Assembly: GCA_002348345.1 (NCBI GenBank)
Contig: DEAY01000367.1
Location: 1-20,384 of the forward strand
Length of the DNA: 20,384 nucleotides
Reading direction: 5' to 3'
From: Verrucomicrobia bacterium UBA2970
Lineage (GTDB): Bacteria > Verrucomicrobiota > Verrucomicrobiia > Limisphaerales > AAA164-E04
Shown here: positions 1 through 7,690 of the stretch, one piece after another
Layout: each line of letters starts with the position of its first letter
Position numbering within the stretch: position 1 is the stretch's first letter
Notes under the pieces: generated by a model
Told to the model about the DNA's origin: nothing
Databases searched by the model: none
The model's input: the letters and a program-made list of their open reading frames with translations, nothing else
Translations under genes and position numbers: made by a program

Positions 1-3
1 CAA

Positions 4-771
4 TCAGCCTCGTCTCACGTTCGCAAAGGATTCCGAAATCGCATTCCTGAAGAGCAGACCATCGTTGGAGAACACCACCAAGCGGGCGCCCTGACGGATC
101 GTACGGATCGCTTGAGCCTCGTTGCCGAACCAGCAACCCGCTGCCACATGCTTGGCATTTGCAGTGTCGATGATCCGCTGCAAGATGGCGATAAAGTCTT
201 TGTGGTCGTATTCGTTGGGAATCCCCATGTTGACCGTCATGTCATTGGGTCCCACGAACACCCCCGCCACTCCGGGGATCGAGCATATCTTGTCAAGGTT
301 CTCAACGCCACGGACGGACTCGATCATCGGGATGAAAATCGTATTCTTACCTCTGTTTTCAACATACTCCCGAGTCGCCTTTGTCGGCCACTCCCCATGC
401 GACAAGACCTTGTCCAATGCGGCCCCCTTCAACGGGCGATACACCGCGGCGGCGGCAAGTGCCTTGCACTCCTCGGGCTCCTCCACGTAGGGAACGACGA
501 CTCCATCGTAGGTATCGCAAACCTTGGCAACATCGTCGGGGCTTCGACTGTGCGTTCGCGCGAGACATGCGATTCCCTTCGCGGCAAAGGCGTGCCGCAT
601 CGCCAAAAAATCGCCAATGTCGAACGCCGTGTGCTCATCCGATACGATGGCGAAGTCCAGAGTCCCCGCGGGAATCGCATCGACCAGAGCCGGGCTGATC
701 GTGTTCTGAATCAACGTTCCGTAAACCGTCTCGCCTTGAACCAGTTTTTGTTTCAGCAGTTTTGCAGACAT
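4..771 (-). CDS. HpcH/HpaI-type class II aldolase/citrate lyase family protein
   Basis: 255-residue protein of the HpcH/HpaI family, metal-dependent pyruvate aldolases that cleave or form 2-keto-3-deoxy (hydroxy) acids in the cytoplasm. The TIM-barrel motifs are in order: SDEH (residues 44-47, the Asp/His pair of the HpaI active site), CLARTHS with Arg72 (phosphate/pyruvate-binding Arg), MIES with the metal ligand Glu151, and GPNDM with the metal ligand Asp177. The length is typical for the family. The ATG at 771 is preceded by an AAGGAA-type ribosome site. It is the last gene of a probable minus-strand operon with the DUF1330 and YdhR-like genes. The natural substrate cannot be read from sequence; 2,4-dihydroxyhept-2-enedioate or sugar-acid aldolase are the usual annotations. 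Confidence 0.9.
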   Translation of the reverse strand: MSAKLLKQKLVQGETVYGTLIQNTISPALVDAIPAGTLDFAIVSDEHTAFDIGDFLAMRHAFAAKGIACLARTHSRSPDDVAKVCDTYDGVVVPYVEEPEECKALAAAAVYRPLKGAALDKVLSHGEWPTKATREYVENRGKNTIFIPMIESVRGVENLDKICSIPGVAGVFVGPNDMTVNMGIPNEYDHKDFIAILQRIIDTANAKHVAAGCWFGNEAQAIRTIRQGARLVVFSNDGLLFRNAISESFANVRRG

Positions 772-828
772 CTCTCATTTCCTTATTTCCGGTCGTCGTG
801 CCAACTTTGGCGCGTCAATCGCTTGGGC

Positions 829-1455
829 CTATTCCGACACCTCAACGGCACAGATCGTTCGATCGACGACGCGGCCCTCACCGTGATCCATGCCTCCGGC
901 GGCGAGCGCGGCGGCGTATTCAGGCGTGCCATAAATGCTCGTCGCCCTGCCGATGCTCTCAAAGCCAAGCACCGCCGCAAGTTGGATTTTCTGCTCACCC
1001 GCATGCTGGTGCACGACCGGCCCAAAACTCGCGCCGGTGAAAAGCGGCATACTCGCCTCAGCGTAGCGAAAGAACGCCGATTCGTTGATTATGACCTGAA
1101 CATGATTCACCCATAAACCCTGTTTCGCAGTCAAGGTCAGAGGCTCAGCCTCAATACAGCAAACCCGACGATCAACAACGGCGCTCTCGTCATCCAGTGG
1201 CCCCATGAGCGCCCGCGCGGCGGCGTAGTCCGGATCATTCCAAAAATCGATCGCCGCTTGAACGCTGTCAAATTCAACAATGGCCGCGTGCGGCACCGGT
1301 TTGCCAACCAGGGTCACTGCCACGCTGCCAAACAGCTTGAGCCGGGCACCATACCGATTGTCCCCGCGAAGCAGGGTTTTGCTGGCGGCGGCGTAGGCAA
1401 CGAAACGCTCGGCGTCCCGTATTTCCACCACGTGGTTGATCCAGTAGCCTTTCAT
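829..1455 (-). CDS. Tandem DUF1330 (dimeric alpha-beta barrel) protein
   Basis: 208 residues made of two copies of a DUF1330-like unit. The first (about 1-103) begins GYWINHVVEIRD and contains a WNDPDYAAARAL segment and a VVDRRVCCIEAE ending. The second (about 112-208) begins GLWVNHVQVIIN and contains YGTPEYAAALAA and VVDRTICAVEVSE. DUF1330 units are ferredoxin-like folds of about 95 residues that normally form homodimers. Here the two halves probably make an intramolecular pseudo-dimer. Function is unknown; no catalytic residue can be assigned. It lies between the YdhR-like and HpaI-like genes in the same orientation (57 bp before the aldolase), which suggests a shared small-molecule catabolic role. 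The ribosome site is weak (GGA 8 nt before the ATG). Confidence 0.8.
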   Translation of the reverse strand: MKGYWINHVVEIRDAERFVAYAAASKTLLRGDNRYGARLKLFGSVAVTLVGKPVPHAAIVEFDSVQAAIDFWNDPDYAAARALMGPLDDESAVVDRRVCCIEAEPLTLTAKQGLWVNHVQVIINESAFFRYAEASMPLFTGASFGPVVHQHAGEQKIQLAAVLGFESIGRATSIYGTPEYAAALAAGGMDHGEGRVVDRTICAVEVSE

Positions 1456-1565
1456 GTGTTTTCCGGCGGATCAGAAGACAGCATCCGATGCAAAGCTGAT
1501 AAAACGATCCAGGGCCAGACGCCTTGATCTAACCCACCATCCGCGACTCAGAGGGACGCTGGAAT

Positions 1566-1940
1566 TCATGCCATTGGCGCGAGGTCCTTGATGACATCAC
1601 CACTGACATAACCTGGCTTCACCGTCGCTAACGTCAAGTCGGGCAAGGCCTGGTATTTCTTGAATGTCAGATCACTCACGTCAGGATGCTCGCCCCATTC
1701 TTTGAGCAACGGGGATGCCAAAAATGCTTCCAGTGCCCCCTCGTTTTCGAACAAGTATACCCCTCCGTATTCGTTTTCCTCGGGATTGGCCAAAGCAAAC
1801 TTAATCCCCAAGCCTGGAATCGTACTCCAGATTTTCAGCATCGCTTCATCCTTGGAGAGTTCCACCAGGTCGTTGTCCTCTCTCAAGTCATACTTGTACC
1901 TAACAACCAAGATACTTAGTTTCGACAATCGGTCCTTCAC
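1566..1940 (-). CDS. YdhR-like putative monooxygenase-fold protein
   Basis: 124-residue protein resembling the YdhR family of putative monooxygenases (dimeric alpha-beta barrel, ABM-like). Visible pattern: an N-terminal beta strand (LSILVVRYKYDL), a GLGIKFALANPEENEYGGVYLFEN core typical of the family (wrong-direction substrate cue 'K.....E....GG.Y.F'), then a helix ALEAFLASPLLKEW and a C-terminal strand. The start is GTG at 1940, supported by AGAGGA about 8 nt upstream. It has the same fold class as the downstream DUF1330 protein and precedes it by 110 bp, so the two may be co-transcribed. No cofactor-binding motif is visible. Reaction and substrate are not known. Confidence 0.7.
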   Translation of the reverse strand: MKDRLSKLSILVVRYKYDLREDNDLVELSKDEAMLKIWSTIPGLGIKFALANPEENEYGGVYLFENEGALEAFLASPLLKEWGEHPDVSDLTFKKYQALPDLTLATVKPGYVSGDVIKDLAPMA

Positions 1941-1956
1941 GGCTCAATTCCTCTCT

Positions 1957-2226
1957 TCAAATGGTCTGTATCCTACGATTCGAAGTTCCAACGCACATCG
2001 CGATCGAATCCTGGTGAGGAGACGCTCCTCGTCTGTCCCACTCTGGGCTTTTACCAATATCCGGGAGTATTCCAAACACTAATTTTCCGCCCCTTGATCC
2101 TCCTCTGGTCTCGATCGTAACCAGCTCGTGTTTCATGATGGGAGCCAGCACGAGGGCAAGGAGAATCCCGTCCCAACCTCGGATTGAAAACGTCGGACGC
2201 CAGTTTTCCGGACCAAACGGTGCCAT
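1957..2226 (-). CDS. Possible small ORF upstream of the YdhR-like gene, unknown
   Basis: An open frame of 89 codons from the ATG at 2226 (an upstream ATG at 2259 would add 11 residues). A GGGAG lies just before the ATG, and the frame stops 16 bp before the YdhR-like GTG, whose ribosome site follows it directly. The product is basic with one short hydrophobic stretch (GILLALVLAPIM). I recognise no family, and codon use is not clearly that of a gene. It may simply be open by chance in the 409-bp region between the divergent YdhR-like and renalase-like genes. Confidence 0.25.
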   Translation of the reverse strand: MAPFGPENWRPTFSIRGWDGILLALVLAPIMKHELVTIETRGGSRGGKLVFGILPDIGKSPEWDRRGASPHQDSIAMCVGTSNRRIQTI

Positions 2227-2299
2227 CGGGCTCCCGCCCTTCTGCTGGTTCTCCCTCAAGAACGGGCCGTCTGTTTCCTCGAGGGATTTGAGAACAGGA

Positions 2300-2349
2300 A
2301 CGGGATGCGTTAACTTAACCCGTCTCGGATTTTTCTCCGAGCGGTTTTT
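2300..2349 (+). promoter_or_regulatory. Leader with inverted repeats directly before the renalase-like gene
   Basis: Three nested symmetric elements precede the ATG at 2350. They are ACGGG (2300-2304) paired with CCCGT (2319-2323), the inner GTTAA-C-TTAAC, and a 6-bp stem CTCGGA (2324-2329)/TCCGAG (2336-2341) with a 6-nt loop followed by GCGG and five T. The last resembles a small intrinsic terminator or attenuator abutting the start codon. A ribosome site is only weak (GAGCGG). This is inference from symmetry alone. Confidence 0.3.
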
Positions 2350-3348
2350 ATGACGTCAGAACATGATTTGATTGTTGTCGGAGCCGGTCTCTCAGGACTC
2401 TTGGCCGCGCGACACTTGAAGGACAGCGTCGAGAACGTGCTGGTTCTTGACAAGGGCCGGGGCGTCGGAGGCCGGCTTTCACGGCGCCGGTTCGACGGGG
2501 GGGTCTTTGATCATGGGGCCCAGTACTTCACCGTGTCGGATGCGAGGTTCAGAAACGTTGCGGACGAGCTGATTGCCGCAGGCGTGGTTCGAGTGTGGTC
2601 AACGGGCTTTGAGGATGCAGCAGGTCATTTTAAAGACAACGGTGAGCCCCGCTACGTCGGAGTCGACGGGATGAGTGCGGTGGCTCGGTTCCTGGCCCGC
2701 GGCCTTCAGGTCAAGACCCAGCACCGGGTCGTCGAGATCACGGGGCGGGATGATGGCTGGAGGATCACAACGAGTGAAGGAGTCCGGTTTCTCTCCCGTG
2801 CCTTGTTGCTGACAGCTCCGGTTCCACAGAGTTTGGAACTCCTCATGTCGGGGGGTGTTTACCTCCCCACTGACTCTCTGCAGGCGCTGCAGCGCATCCA
2901 ATACGCGCGTTGCCTCGCTCTCATGGTGGAACTGGATGGAAAAAGTCGGATTCCGCCTCCGGGAGGAAAATGGCTTTCGGGTGAGCCGATTGCGTGGATC
3001 GCGGACAATAATCAGAAGGGGATCTCGGCTGGCAAGACGACCGCGGTGACAATACACGCGGGCCCTCAGTTCAGTCTGAAGCACTGGGATTCGGCCGAAG
3101 AGGTCGTCCGTGATCGCTTGTTGTCCGTCGCCGAACCCTTCCTTCCCGGGGCACCGGTCCATTCCCAGCTTCATCGTTGGAAGTTCAGCCTGCCCACCAC
3201 ACTCCACCGGGACCGATTCCTGCTGATCGAACAGCCGGCACCTCTGGTGTTTGCGGGCGATGCTTTTGGGGGACCAAAGGTGGAAGGAGCCGCTCTCTCG
3301 GGTCTCTCCGCAGGAACGGCATTGTCGAGATATTTATCGCCCCACTGA
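2350..3348 (+). CDS. Renalase-like FAD-dependent oxidoreductase
   Basis: 332-residue flavoprotein of the renalase/amine-oxidase-like group. The dinucleotide-binding motif VVGAGLSGLLAA (residues 9-20) is followed by the Asp-containing end of beta 2 (LVLDKGRGVGGRLSRRR, 31-47). Next comes the family signature DHGAQYFT (54-61), where the flavin sits against a Gly-Ala-Gln-Tyr turn. The C-terminal FAD motif is FAGDAFGGPKVEGAALSG (301-318). Bacterial members oxidise off-isomers of NAD(P)H or unknown substrates; the substrate here is unknown. No signal peptide, so cytoplasmic. It heads a plus-strand operon: the CIA30 gene starts 14 bp after its stop, then DUF429 and a photolyase homologue follow with overlaps. 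The context suggests a role linked to flavin or redox photochemistry. Confidence 0.88.
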   Translation: MTSEHDLIVVGAGLSGLLAARHLKDSVENVLVLDKGRGVGGRLSRRRFDGGVFDHGAQYFTVSDARFRNVADELIAAGVVRVWSTGFEDAAGHFKDNGEPRYVGVDGMSAVARFLARGLQVKTQHRVVEITGRDDGWRITTSEGVRFLSRALLLTAPVPQSLELLMSGGVYLPTDSLQALQRIQYARCLALMVELDGKSRIPPPGGKWLSGEPIAWIADNNQKGISAGKTTAVTIHAGPQFSLKHWDSAEEVVRDRLLSVAEPFLPGAPVHSQLHRWKFSLPTTLHRDRFLLIEQPAPLVFAGDAFGGPKVEGAALSGLSAGTALSRYLSPH

Positions 3349-3362
3349 CCGGTGACCAATCC

Positions 3363-4031
3363 ATGGGAATCTCATCGAAACCGATGAATCCCATTGCCAT
3401 TTGCGCCGGGCCTTTTTTGGTGAAGATTCCTCACGTGAGAACAACCCTTTTGACACTCGCCGTCTCGATCCTACTGGCATGCTCATCCCCTTCAACCGCA
3501 CAAGCAGGGGTCCTCACCGATTTCTCCTCGGCGGACACCAAGCTCGTCCGCTGGCAGATTGTCGATGATCGAGTGATGGGGGGCCGCTCCCGAGGCCGAT
3601 ATGTCTTCTCCCCCGAGGGAACACTGGTCTTCAAAGGCAACCTCTCCCTAGAGAACAACGGGGGCTTCTCCTCGGTCCGGTCCGGCTCCGTCGATTTAGA
3701 TCTCAGTGACAGCGCAGGATTGTCCCTGCGCGTCCGAGGCGACGGACGCACCTACCAGTTACGCCTGAACACAACCGCCAGGTTCCGTTCTTGGGACGTT
3801 TCTTTCCAGGCAGACTTCGCCACGGTCAAGGACCAGTGGATCGACGTCTTCATTCCCTTCGACCGCTTCACGGCCGGCTTCCGGGGCTGGTCACTGCCCG
3901 ATGTCGCTTTCGATCCCTCTGCCATTAAGAGAATCGGCCTCCTTCTCGGGGACAAGAAACCCGGCGCCTTCCGGTTGGAGGTTGACTCAATCTCGACCTA
4001 CCTCACCGAAGCCGCACTCTCCTCGGATTGA
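3363..4031 (+). CDS. CIA30 (NADH:ubiquinone oxidoreductase intermediate-associated protein 30) domain protein, exported
   Basis: 222 residues when started at the ATG at 3363, chosen because GGTGA lies 7 nt upstream and just 15 nt separate it from the previous stop. Other in-frame starts are ATG 3384 and GTG 3420. An N-terminal hydrophobic segment (TTLLTLAVSILLA) ends in LLAC, a lipobox, with an alternative signal peptidase I site after AQA; the product is therefore probably a lipoprotein or periplasmic. The mature part begins with VLTDFSS and WQIVDDRVMGGRSRG, the hallmark CIA30 segment, followed by the jelly-roll core GGFSSVRSG, LRVRGDGRTYQLRL and a WIDVFIPFDRF strand. CIA30 is a galactose-binding-like fold known as a complex I assembly factor in mitochondria. 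Bacterial members next to flavoproteins and photolyases have no assigned role. It overlaps the DUF429 start by 4 nt if that gene begins at TTG 4028. Confidence 0.85.
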   Translation: MGISSKPMNPIAICAGPFLVKIPHVRTTLLTLAVSILLACSSPSTAQAGVLTDFSSADTKLVRWQIVDDRVMGGRSRGRYVFSPEGTLVFKGNLSLENNGGFSSVRSGSVDLDLSDSAGLSLRVRGDGRTYQLRLNTTARFRSWDVSFQADFATVKDQWIDVFIPFDRFTAGFRGWSLPDVAFDPSAIKRIGLLLGDKKPGAFRLEVDSISTYLTEAALSSD

Positions 4032-4819
4032 CTCCTTGTGACGTGCAAAAGTTGGCGAGCGCCCACCCGTTACATTCTGTCCCCTCATCGGTGTTGAGTG
4101 ACTCCGATCAGGGGATTGTCGTCCATGGCATCGACCTGGCTTGGGGAGATCGCAATCCCGATGGCATCTGCCGACTCGTCGGGACCCCTTCACATGCCAA
4201 AGTCGAGTGGCTGTCGCGAACCCTCGGAGACGCCAACCTCGTTTCAACCCTCAAGCCCCAAATCCAAAGGGGTACCCATCTCCTCGCTATCGATGCCCCA
4301 CTGATCTGCCACAACCCGACCGGATCGAGACCGGTGGATTCAGAGGTTCAGCGCCAGTTCGGTCGCTATCGTTGCGGCGCCTATCCGGTGAATCAACGGC
4401 TCTGCCCAAGGCCCCTCCGGACCGCCAAGGCTCTGCAAACCCTCGGCTTTGTCTGCGACTGTCGTCCCCCCTCTCCCAGCGCCCTCCATATGATGGAGGT
4501 CTATCCCCACACCGCACTGGTCCGCCGTTTCAGCCTCTCCGAACGCATCCCCTACAAGAAAGGGCCCCTGGACGATCGGCGGCGAGCGTTTTCACGACTT
4601 CAAGGCTTGCTGGAAAAATGGTTGGAACAAGAGCGGGTCGACGTCCCCCAGAGGCTTTCCGAACCGCTCGAGGCTCCCTGGACCAAAGGGCGAGAAGACC
4701 TAATTGATGCCCTGATTTGTTCGCTGATCGGGTATCATCATTGGAAGTATCAAGGTGTTCGCTCCCAGGTCCTAGGAGAGAGTGATACCGGGTTCCTGGT
4801 CACGTTGGCAGAGCGTTGA
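4028..4819 (+). CDS. DUF429 family RNase H-like protein
   Basis: 263 residues from TTG 4028; starts at GTG 4091 or TTG 4094 are also possible and would begin closer to the conserved domain. Family DUF429 is predicted to have an RNase H-like nuclease fold. The acidic residues expected of it are present: GIDLAW (Asp36), AIDAPL (Asp89), MEVYPHTAL (Glu157) and the C-terminal EDLIDALICSLIGYHHW (Asp227). The middle contains ten-residue Cys/Pro-rich stretches (RCGAYPVNQRLCPRPLR) common in the family. The biochemical activity of DUF429 has not, to my knowledge, been established. Its stop overlaps the photolyase-like ATG (TGATG at 4817-4821), which indicates translational coupling and a shared function, plausibly nucleic-acid processing in a light-repair operon. 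Confidence 0.82.
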   Translation: MTPCDVQKLASAHPLHSVPSSVLSDSDQGIVVHGIDLAWGDRNPDGICRLVGTPSHAKVEWLSRTLGDANLVSTLKPQIQRGTHLLAIDAPLICHNPTGSRPVDSEVQRQFGRYRCGAYPVNQRLCPRPLRTAKALQTLGFVCDCRPPSPSALHMMEVYPHTALVRRFSLSERIPYKKGPLDDRRRAFSRLQGLLEKWLEQERVDVPQRLSEPLEAPWTKGREDLIDALICSLIGYHHWKYQGVRSQVLGESDTGFLVTLAER

Positions 4820-6390
4820 TGACACAACAGCCTTCTCAAAAAAACCACCTGGTCTGGTTCAAGCGAGATCTTCGGATCACCGATCATGCTCCGTTGATGG
4901 CAGCCGCCAATCAGGGAGTTGTCCTCGGCCTGTTTCTGTTCGAGCCGGGCCTCATCCAATCCGACGAATACGGCTCCCATCATCATCGGTTCATCTGTGA
5001 AGCACTCAGGGAGTTGATCGACCGGTTCCGCTCGCTCGGGGGGCATTTTATCCTGCGCCGAGGTGAGGCCCTCACCGTGCTGGAAACCGTTTACCGAGAA
5101 TGGCCGTTCCAATCAATTTCAAGTCATGCAGAGACCGGGAACTACTTCACCTACTCACGAGACAAAGCGGTCGCCCTCTGGTGCCGGGAAAATGGAATTG
5201 AGTGGAAGGAGTATCGCCAGGATGGTGTGGTTCGGAGGCTTCGTACCCGTGACGGTTGGTCCCGACGCTGGGCAACGACGATGCGTCGTGAGTTCATCGG
5301 TGTTCCCCAAAAGCTCGTTTCACCGCAGCACCTCGGATCCGACGGCCTCCTCTCGGTTGAAGATTTGGGATTGGCCTCGAACAGTGTCGAACGGGCTCAG
5401 GCGGGTGGCGAAACCCATGGAAATAGATGCCTCGACCGTTTCTTATCCCAACGAAGTGTCCGCTATCGAAGCGACATGTCGAGCCCGCTCACGGGATGGA
5501 ACGGGTGCAGCCGATTGAGCCCGTATCTCGCCTGGGGCTGTCTTTCATTGAAAACCATCGTGCAGGCAACGGAAAACCGGGTCCTCGAGCTGAAGCGGCT
5601 TCAGCAGGAGCGTCAGGCCGTGCCGTCCACTTGGTTACCTTCCCTTCGATCGTTTCAAAGCCGCCTCCGATGGCACTGCCATTTCATGCAAAAACTGGAG
5701 GATGAACCCGAACTCGAATTCCAGAATCTCTGTCGAGGATTCGACGGAATGCGAGAGGACGACTTCAACGAGGACTCCTTCAGCGCCTGGTGCCGGGGCC
5801 AGACCGGCTATCCAATGGTGGACGCTTGCATGCGCTCACTCAAGCGCACCGGATGGCTTAATTTTCGGATGCGGGCCATGCTGGTTTCCTTCGCGAGCTA
5901 TCACCTTTGGCTCCACTGGCGACGCCCGGCGGTTTTCCTCGGATATCACTTCTTGGATTTCGAGCCCGGAATCCACTTCAGTCAGGTCCAGATGCAGGCG
6001 GGAACGACCGGTATCAACACCATCCGAATCTACTCACCGACGAAGCAGGGGCGTGATCAAGATCCCACGGGTGTGTTTATCCGTCGATGGGTTCCTGAAT
6101 TGGCCGGGGTTCCCCTCGAGCAGCTCTTCGAACCCCACTTGATGACGATCCAGGAGCAATCGGCCTCGGGCTGTTTCATTGGAAAAGACTACCCCCCTCC
6201 CATCGTCGATCACAGCACCGCCTCCCGGGCGGCGCACGCCAAGGTCGCCCGGTTTCGCTCCCTTTCCACTACTAAGGAGGCGGCGCGGAAGGTCTTGGCG
6301 AAACACGGAAGCCGTAAGGCAGGGGCCGTTCCCCGCCGACAACATCAACGCCACAAAGGCTGGGCCGAGACGTCACCCGCTTCTCATTGA
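4819..6390 (+). CDS. Photolyase/cryptochrome family flavoprotein without the WxW pair
   Basis: 523 residues from ATG 4819 (coupled to the upstream stop). The N-terminal antenna domain starts with the classic LVWFKRDLRITDHAPL (about 11-26) and continues to about residue 160. The helical FAD domain carries LSPYLAWGCLS (233-243), AWCRGQTGYPMVDACMRSL (324-342), TGWLNFRMRA (345-354) and the segment HFSQVQMQAGTTGINTIRIYSP (386-407). Compared with E. coli PhrB, Trp306 and Trp359 equivalents are kept (AWC, LHW). The Trp382/Trp384 pair is QVQ, and the Asn of GWMHN is replaced (GWLNF). I recall the same GTTGINTIRIY signature in other bacterial and cyanobacterial homologues. The likely role is light-driven DNA repair or blue-light sensing; which one is not decided. 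The tail (480-523) is basic. It ends 7 nt inside the convergent permuted photolyase gene. Confidence 0.9.
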   Translation: MTQQPSQKNHLVWFKRDLRITDHAPLMAAANQGVVLGLFLFEPGLIQSDEYGSHHHRFICEALRELIDRFRSLGGHFILRRGEALTVLETVYREWPFQSISSHAETGNYFTYSRDKAVALWCRENGIEWKEYRQDGVVRRLRTRDGWSRRWATTMRREFIGVPQKLVSPQHLGSDGLLSVEDLGLASNSVERAQAGGETHGNRCLDRFLSQRSVRYRSDMSSPLTGWNGCSRLSPYLAWGCLSLKTIVQATENRVLELKRLQQERQAVPSTWLPSLRSFQSRLRWHCHFMQKLEDEPELEFQNLCRGFDGMREDDFNEDSFSAWCRGQTGYPMVDACMRSLKRTGWLNFRMRAMLVSFASYHLWLHWRRPAVFLGYHFLDFEPGIHFSQVQMQAGTTGINTIRIYSPTKQGRDQDPTGVFIRRWVPELAGVPLEQLFEPHLMTIQEQSASGCFIGKDYPPPIVDHSTASRAAHAKVARFRSLSTTKEAARKVLAKHGSRKAGAVPRRQHQRHKGWAETSPASH

Positions 6391-7622
6391 TCGGCAACAT
6401 GTCGGACCACTTCCTGACGCGCACTCTTCCAGAATGAAAAGAAACCGCCAGAGGCCTTTGGGAAAAAACTCGAGTCCCACTCTCGGCGAACGAGCGTCAA
6501 GCCGATTCCCTTTTCCTCGAGCGCCATCCGAATCGTCGCCAGTCCCCCGTTGACGGGGCCTACGAAGGGAGCAAAAGCCATGACGGTTGCCAACCCTTCA
6601 CGATCCGCCCACTGAGCCAAGGCCGCTGGCAAACTGGTCGTTTCGGCGAACAGAGACCGGCAATTGAAATGAGCCACGGCCCGTTGCACGGAATCCTCAA
6701 GGAGGGTGTGAAGCCGTTTCTGACGTTGCCCGCTCAGGCCCATTGCGGCGTAAACACTTCGCGGAACCAAGGCACAAACCCCGTGAAGGGATTGCCTTGA
6801 GAGTTCTCCGATCTCTGGACAACTGTCGTCGGGATGGATCCACAGGCCGACGCGCCCCCCAATGCGGGCCTGCCCGTGTTGGAACGCCCTCAGAGGTTCC
6901 CGTGCCGGTCGGGCCTCTTCGTCGATGGGGGCCGCTTGGACGAGGTGATCCTGTAATGGCCCGTTTCCGGTCGTCCCGTCCAGCCACTGGGCAGGACAAA
7001 AGCGGCGCAGGTTTGATTCCCGAATCAAGTAGGCTTTACCGCGGGTGTGAAGGCCAGCAACCCAGCGCCAACTCAACGTATTACTCGCGGGATCGGCGTC
7101 GATCAAATGACGGAAAAAGAAATCCGCACCCCATTCCCAGGGGAGTCGTGCCACATGAATCCAGTAACTCGCCCACCACATTCTGGCGTGGTTGTGCAGG
7201 TAGCCGGTTTCAACCAGTTCACAAGTTAACCGATCAATCAGGCCCACTCCGGACCGTCCTGCACAGATTCGCTCCGCCAGGGGAGAACGATCAGGGTCAC
7301 GGTGATTCTTCACCAATTTCAACCTCTGAACATAACGATTCCAAACTGAAGGGTGGTTCTCCATCCAGCCCTTCCAATAGGTGCGCCACAGGACCTCCTG
7401 GACAAACTTCTCCACCGCTTGCAACCGGAAACGCTTGAGCGCCGATTCAACGACCTCCGATTCGAGCAACAGACGGTGCCGAATTGCAGGAGATAGTCGT
7501 GACACATTCGGGTGTCCCGGAATCACGAAGTTACGCTTTACCCCGTAATCCGGCGCTATCGGGAGAAATTCCTCCAGACGCTTCTTTGCCGTCTCACGGT
7601 TGTGGGGGAATGGACTCGGCAT
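6384..7622 (-). CDS. Photolyase-family flavoprotein with permuted domain order
   Basis: 412 residues from the ATG at 7622, preferred because AAGG lies 6 nt upstream; the ATG at 7628 adds two residues. Numbering here counts from 7628. The FAD-binding domain comes first: SRLSPAIRHRLL (43-54), FVQEVLWRTYWKGW (75-88), GYLHNHARMWWASYW (142-156) and ADPASNTLSWRWVAG (178-192), which keeps the Trp-x-Trp pair. After a linker (about 215-255) the C-terminal half looks like the photolyase antenna domain. GLWIHPDDSCPEI and GVCALVPRS resemble its first strands (xLWFRRDLR and VLPVFV). The end (FAPFVGPVN, WDSSFFPKASGGFFSFWKSA, 351-404) resembles the late antenna segment that normally precedes the FAD domain (FxPFWxAW). 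The gene therefore appears circularly permuted. It is divergent from the M48-like gene and convergent with the other photolyase homologue. Substrate unknown. Confidence 0.85.
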   Translation of the reverse strand: MPSPFPHNRETAKKRLEEFLPIAPDYGVKRNFVIPGHPNVSRLSPAIRHRLLLESEVVESALKRFRLQAVEKFVQEVLWRTYWKGWMENHPSVWNRYVQRLKLVKNHRDPDRSPLAERICAGRSGVGLIDRLTCELVETGYLHNHARMWWASYWIHVARLPWEWGADFFFRHLIDADPASNTLSWRWVAGLHTRGKAYLIRESNLRRFCPAQWLDGTTGNGPLQDHLVQAAPIDEEARPAREPLRAFQHGQARIGGRVGLWIHPDDSCPEIGELSRQSLHGVCALVPRSVYAAMGLSGQRQKRLHTLLEDSVQRAVAHFNCRSLFAETTSLPAALAQWADREGLATVMAFAPFVGPVNGGLATIRMALEEKGIGLTLVRREWDSSFFPKASGGFFSFWKSARQEVVRHVADQ

Positions 7623-7690
7623 GGGCATCCTTGGTGAGCAGTAGAAGGCGGTGTCACCCCTCGCTGGCTCAATTAGCTAAAGCTCGCTAA

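Noticed and set aside
112..1116. Long plus-strand open frame of 334 codons opposite the aldolase and DUF1330 genes
   Set aside because: It spans the antisense of two genes with clear domain motifs and has no recognisable domain.
2050..2349. Search for CarH-like repeats upstream of the renalase-photolyase operon
   Set aside because: No pair of TnnACA or TGTnnA units at 11-bp spacing found.
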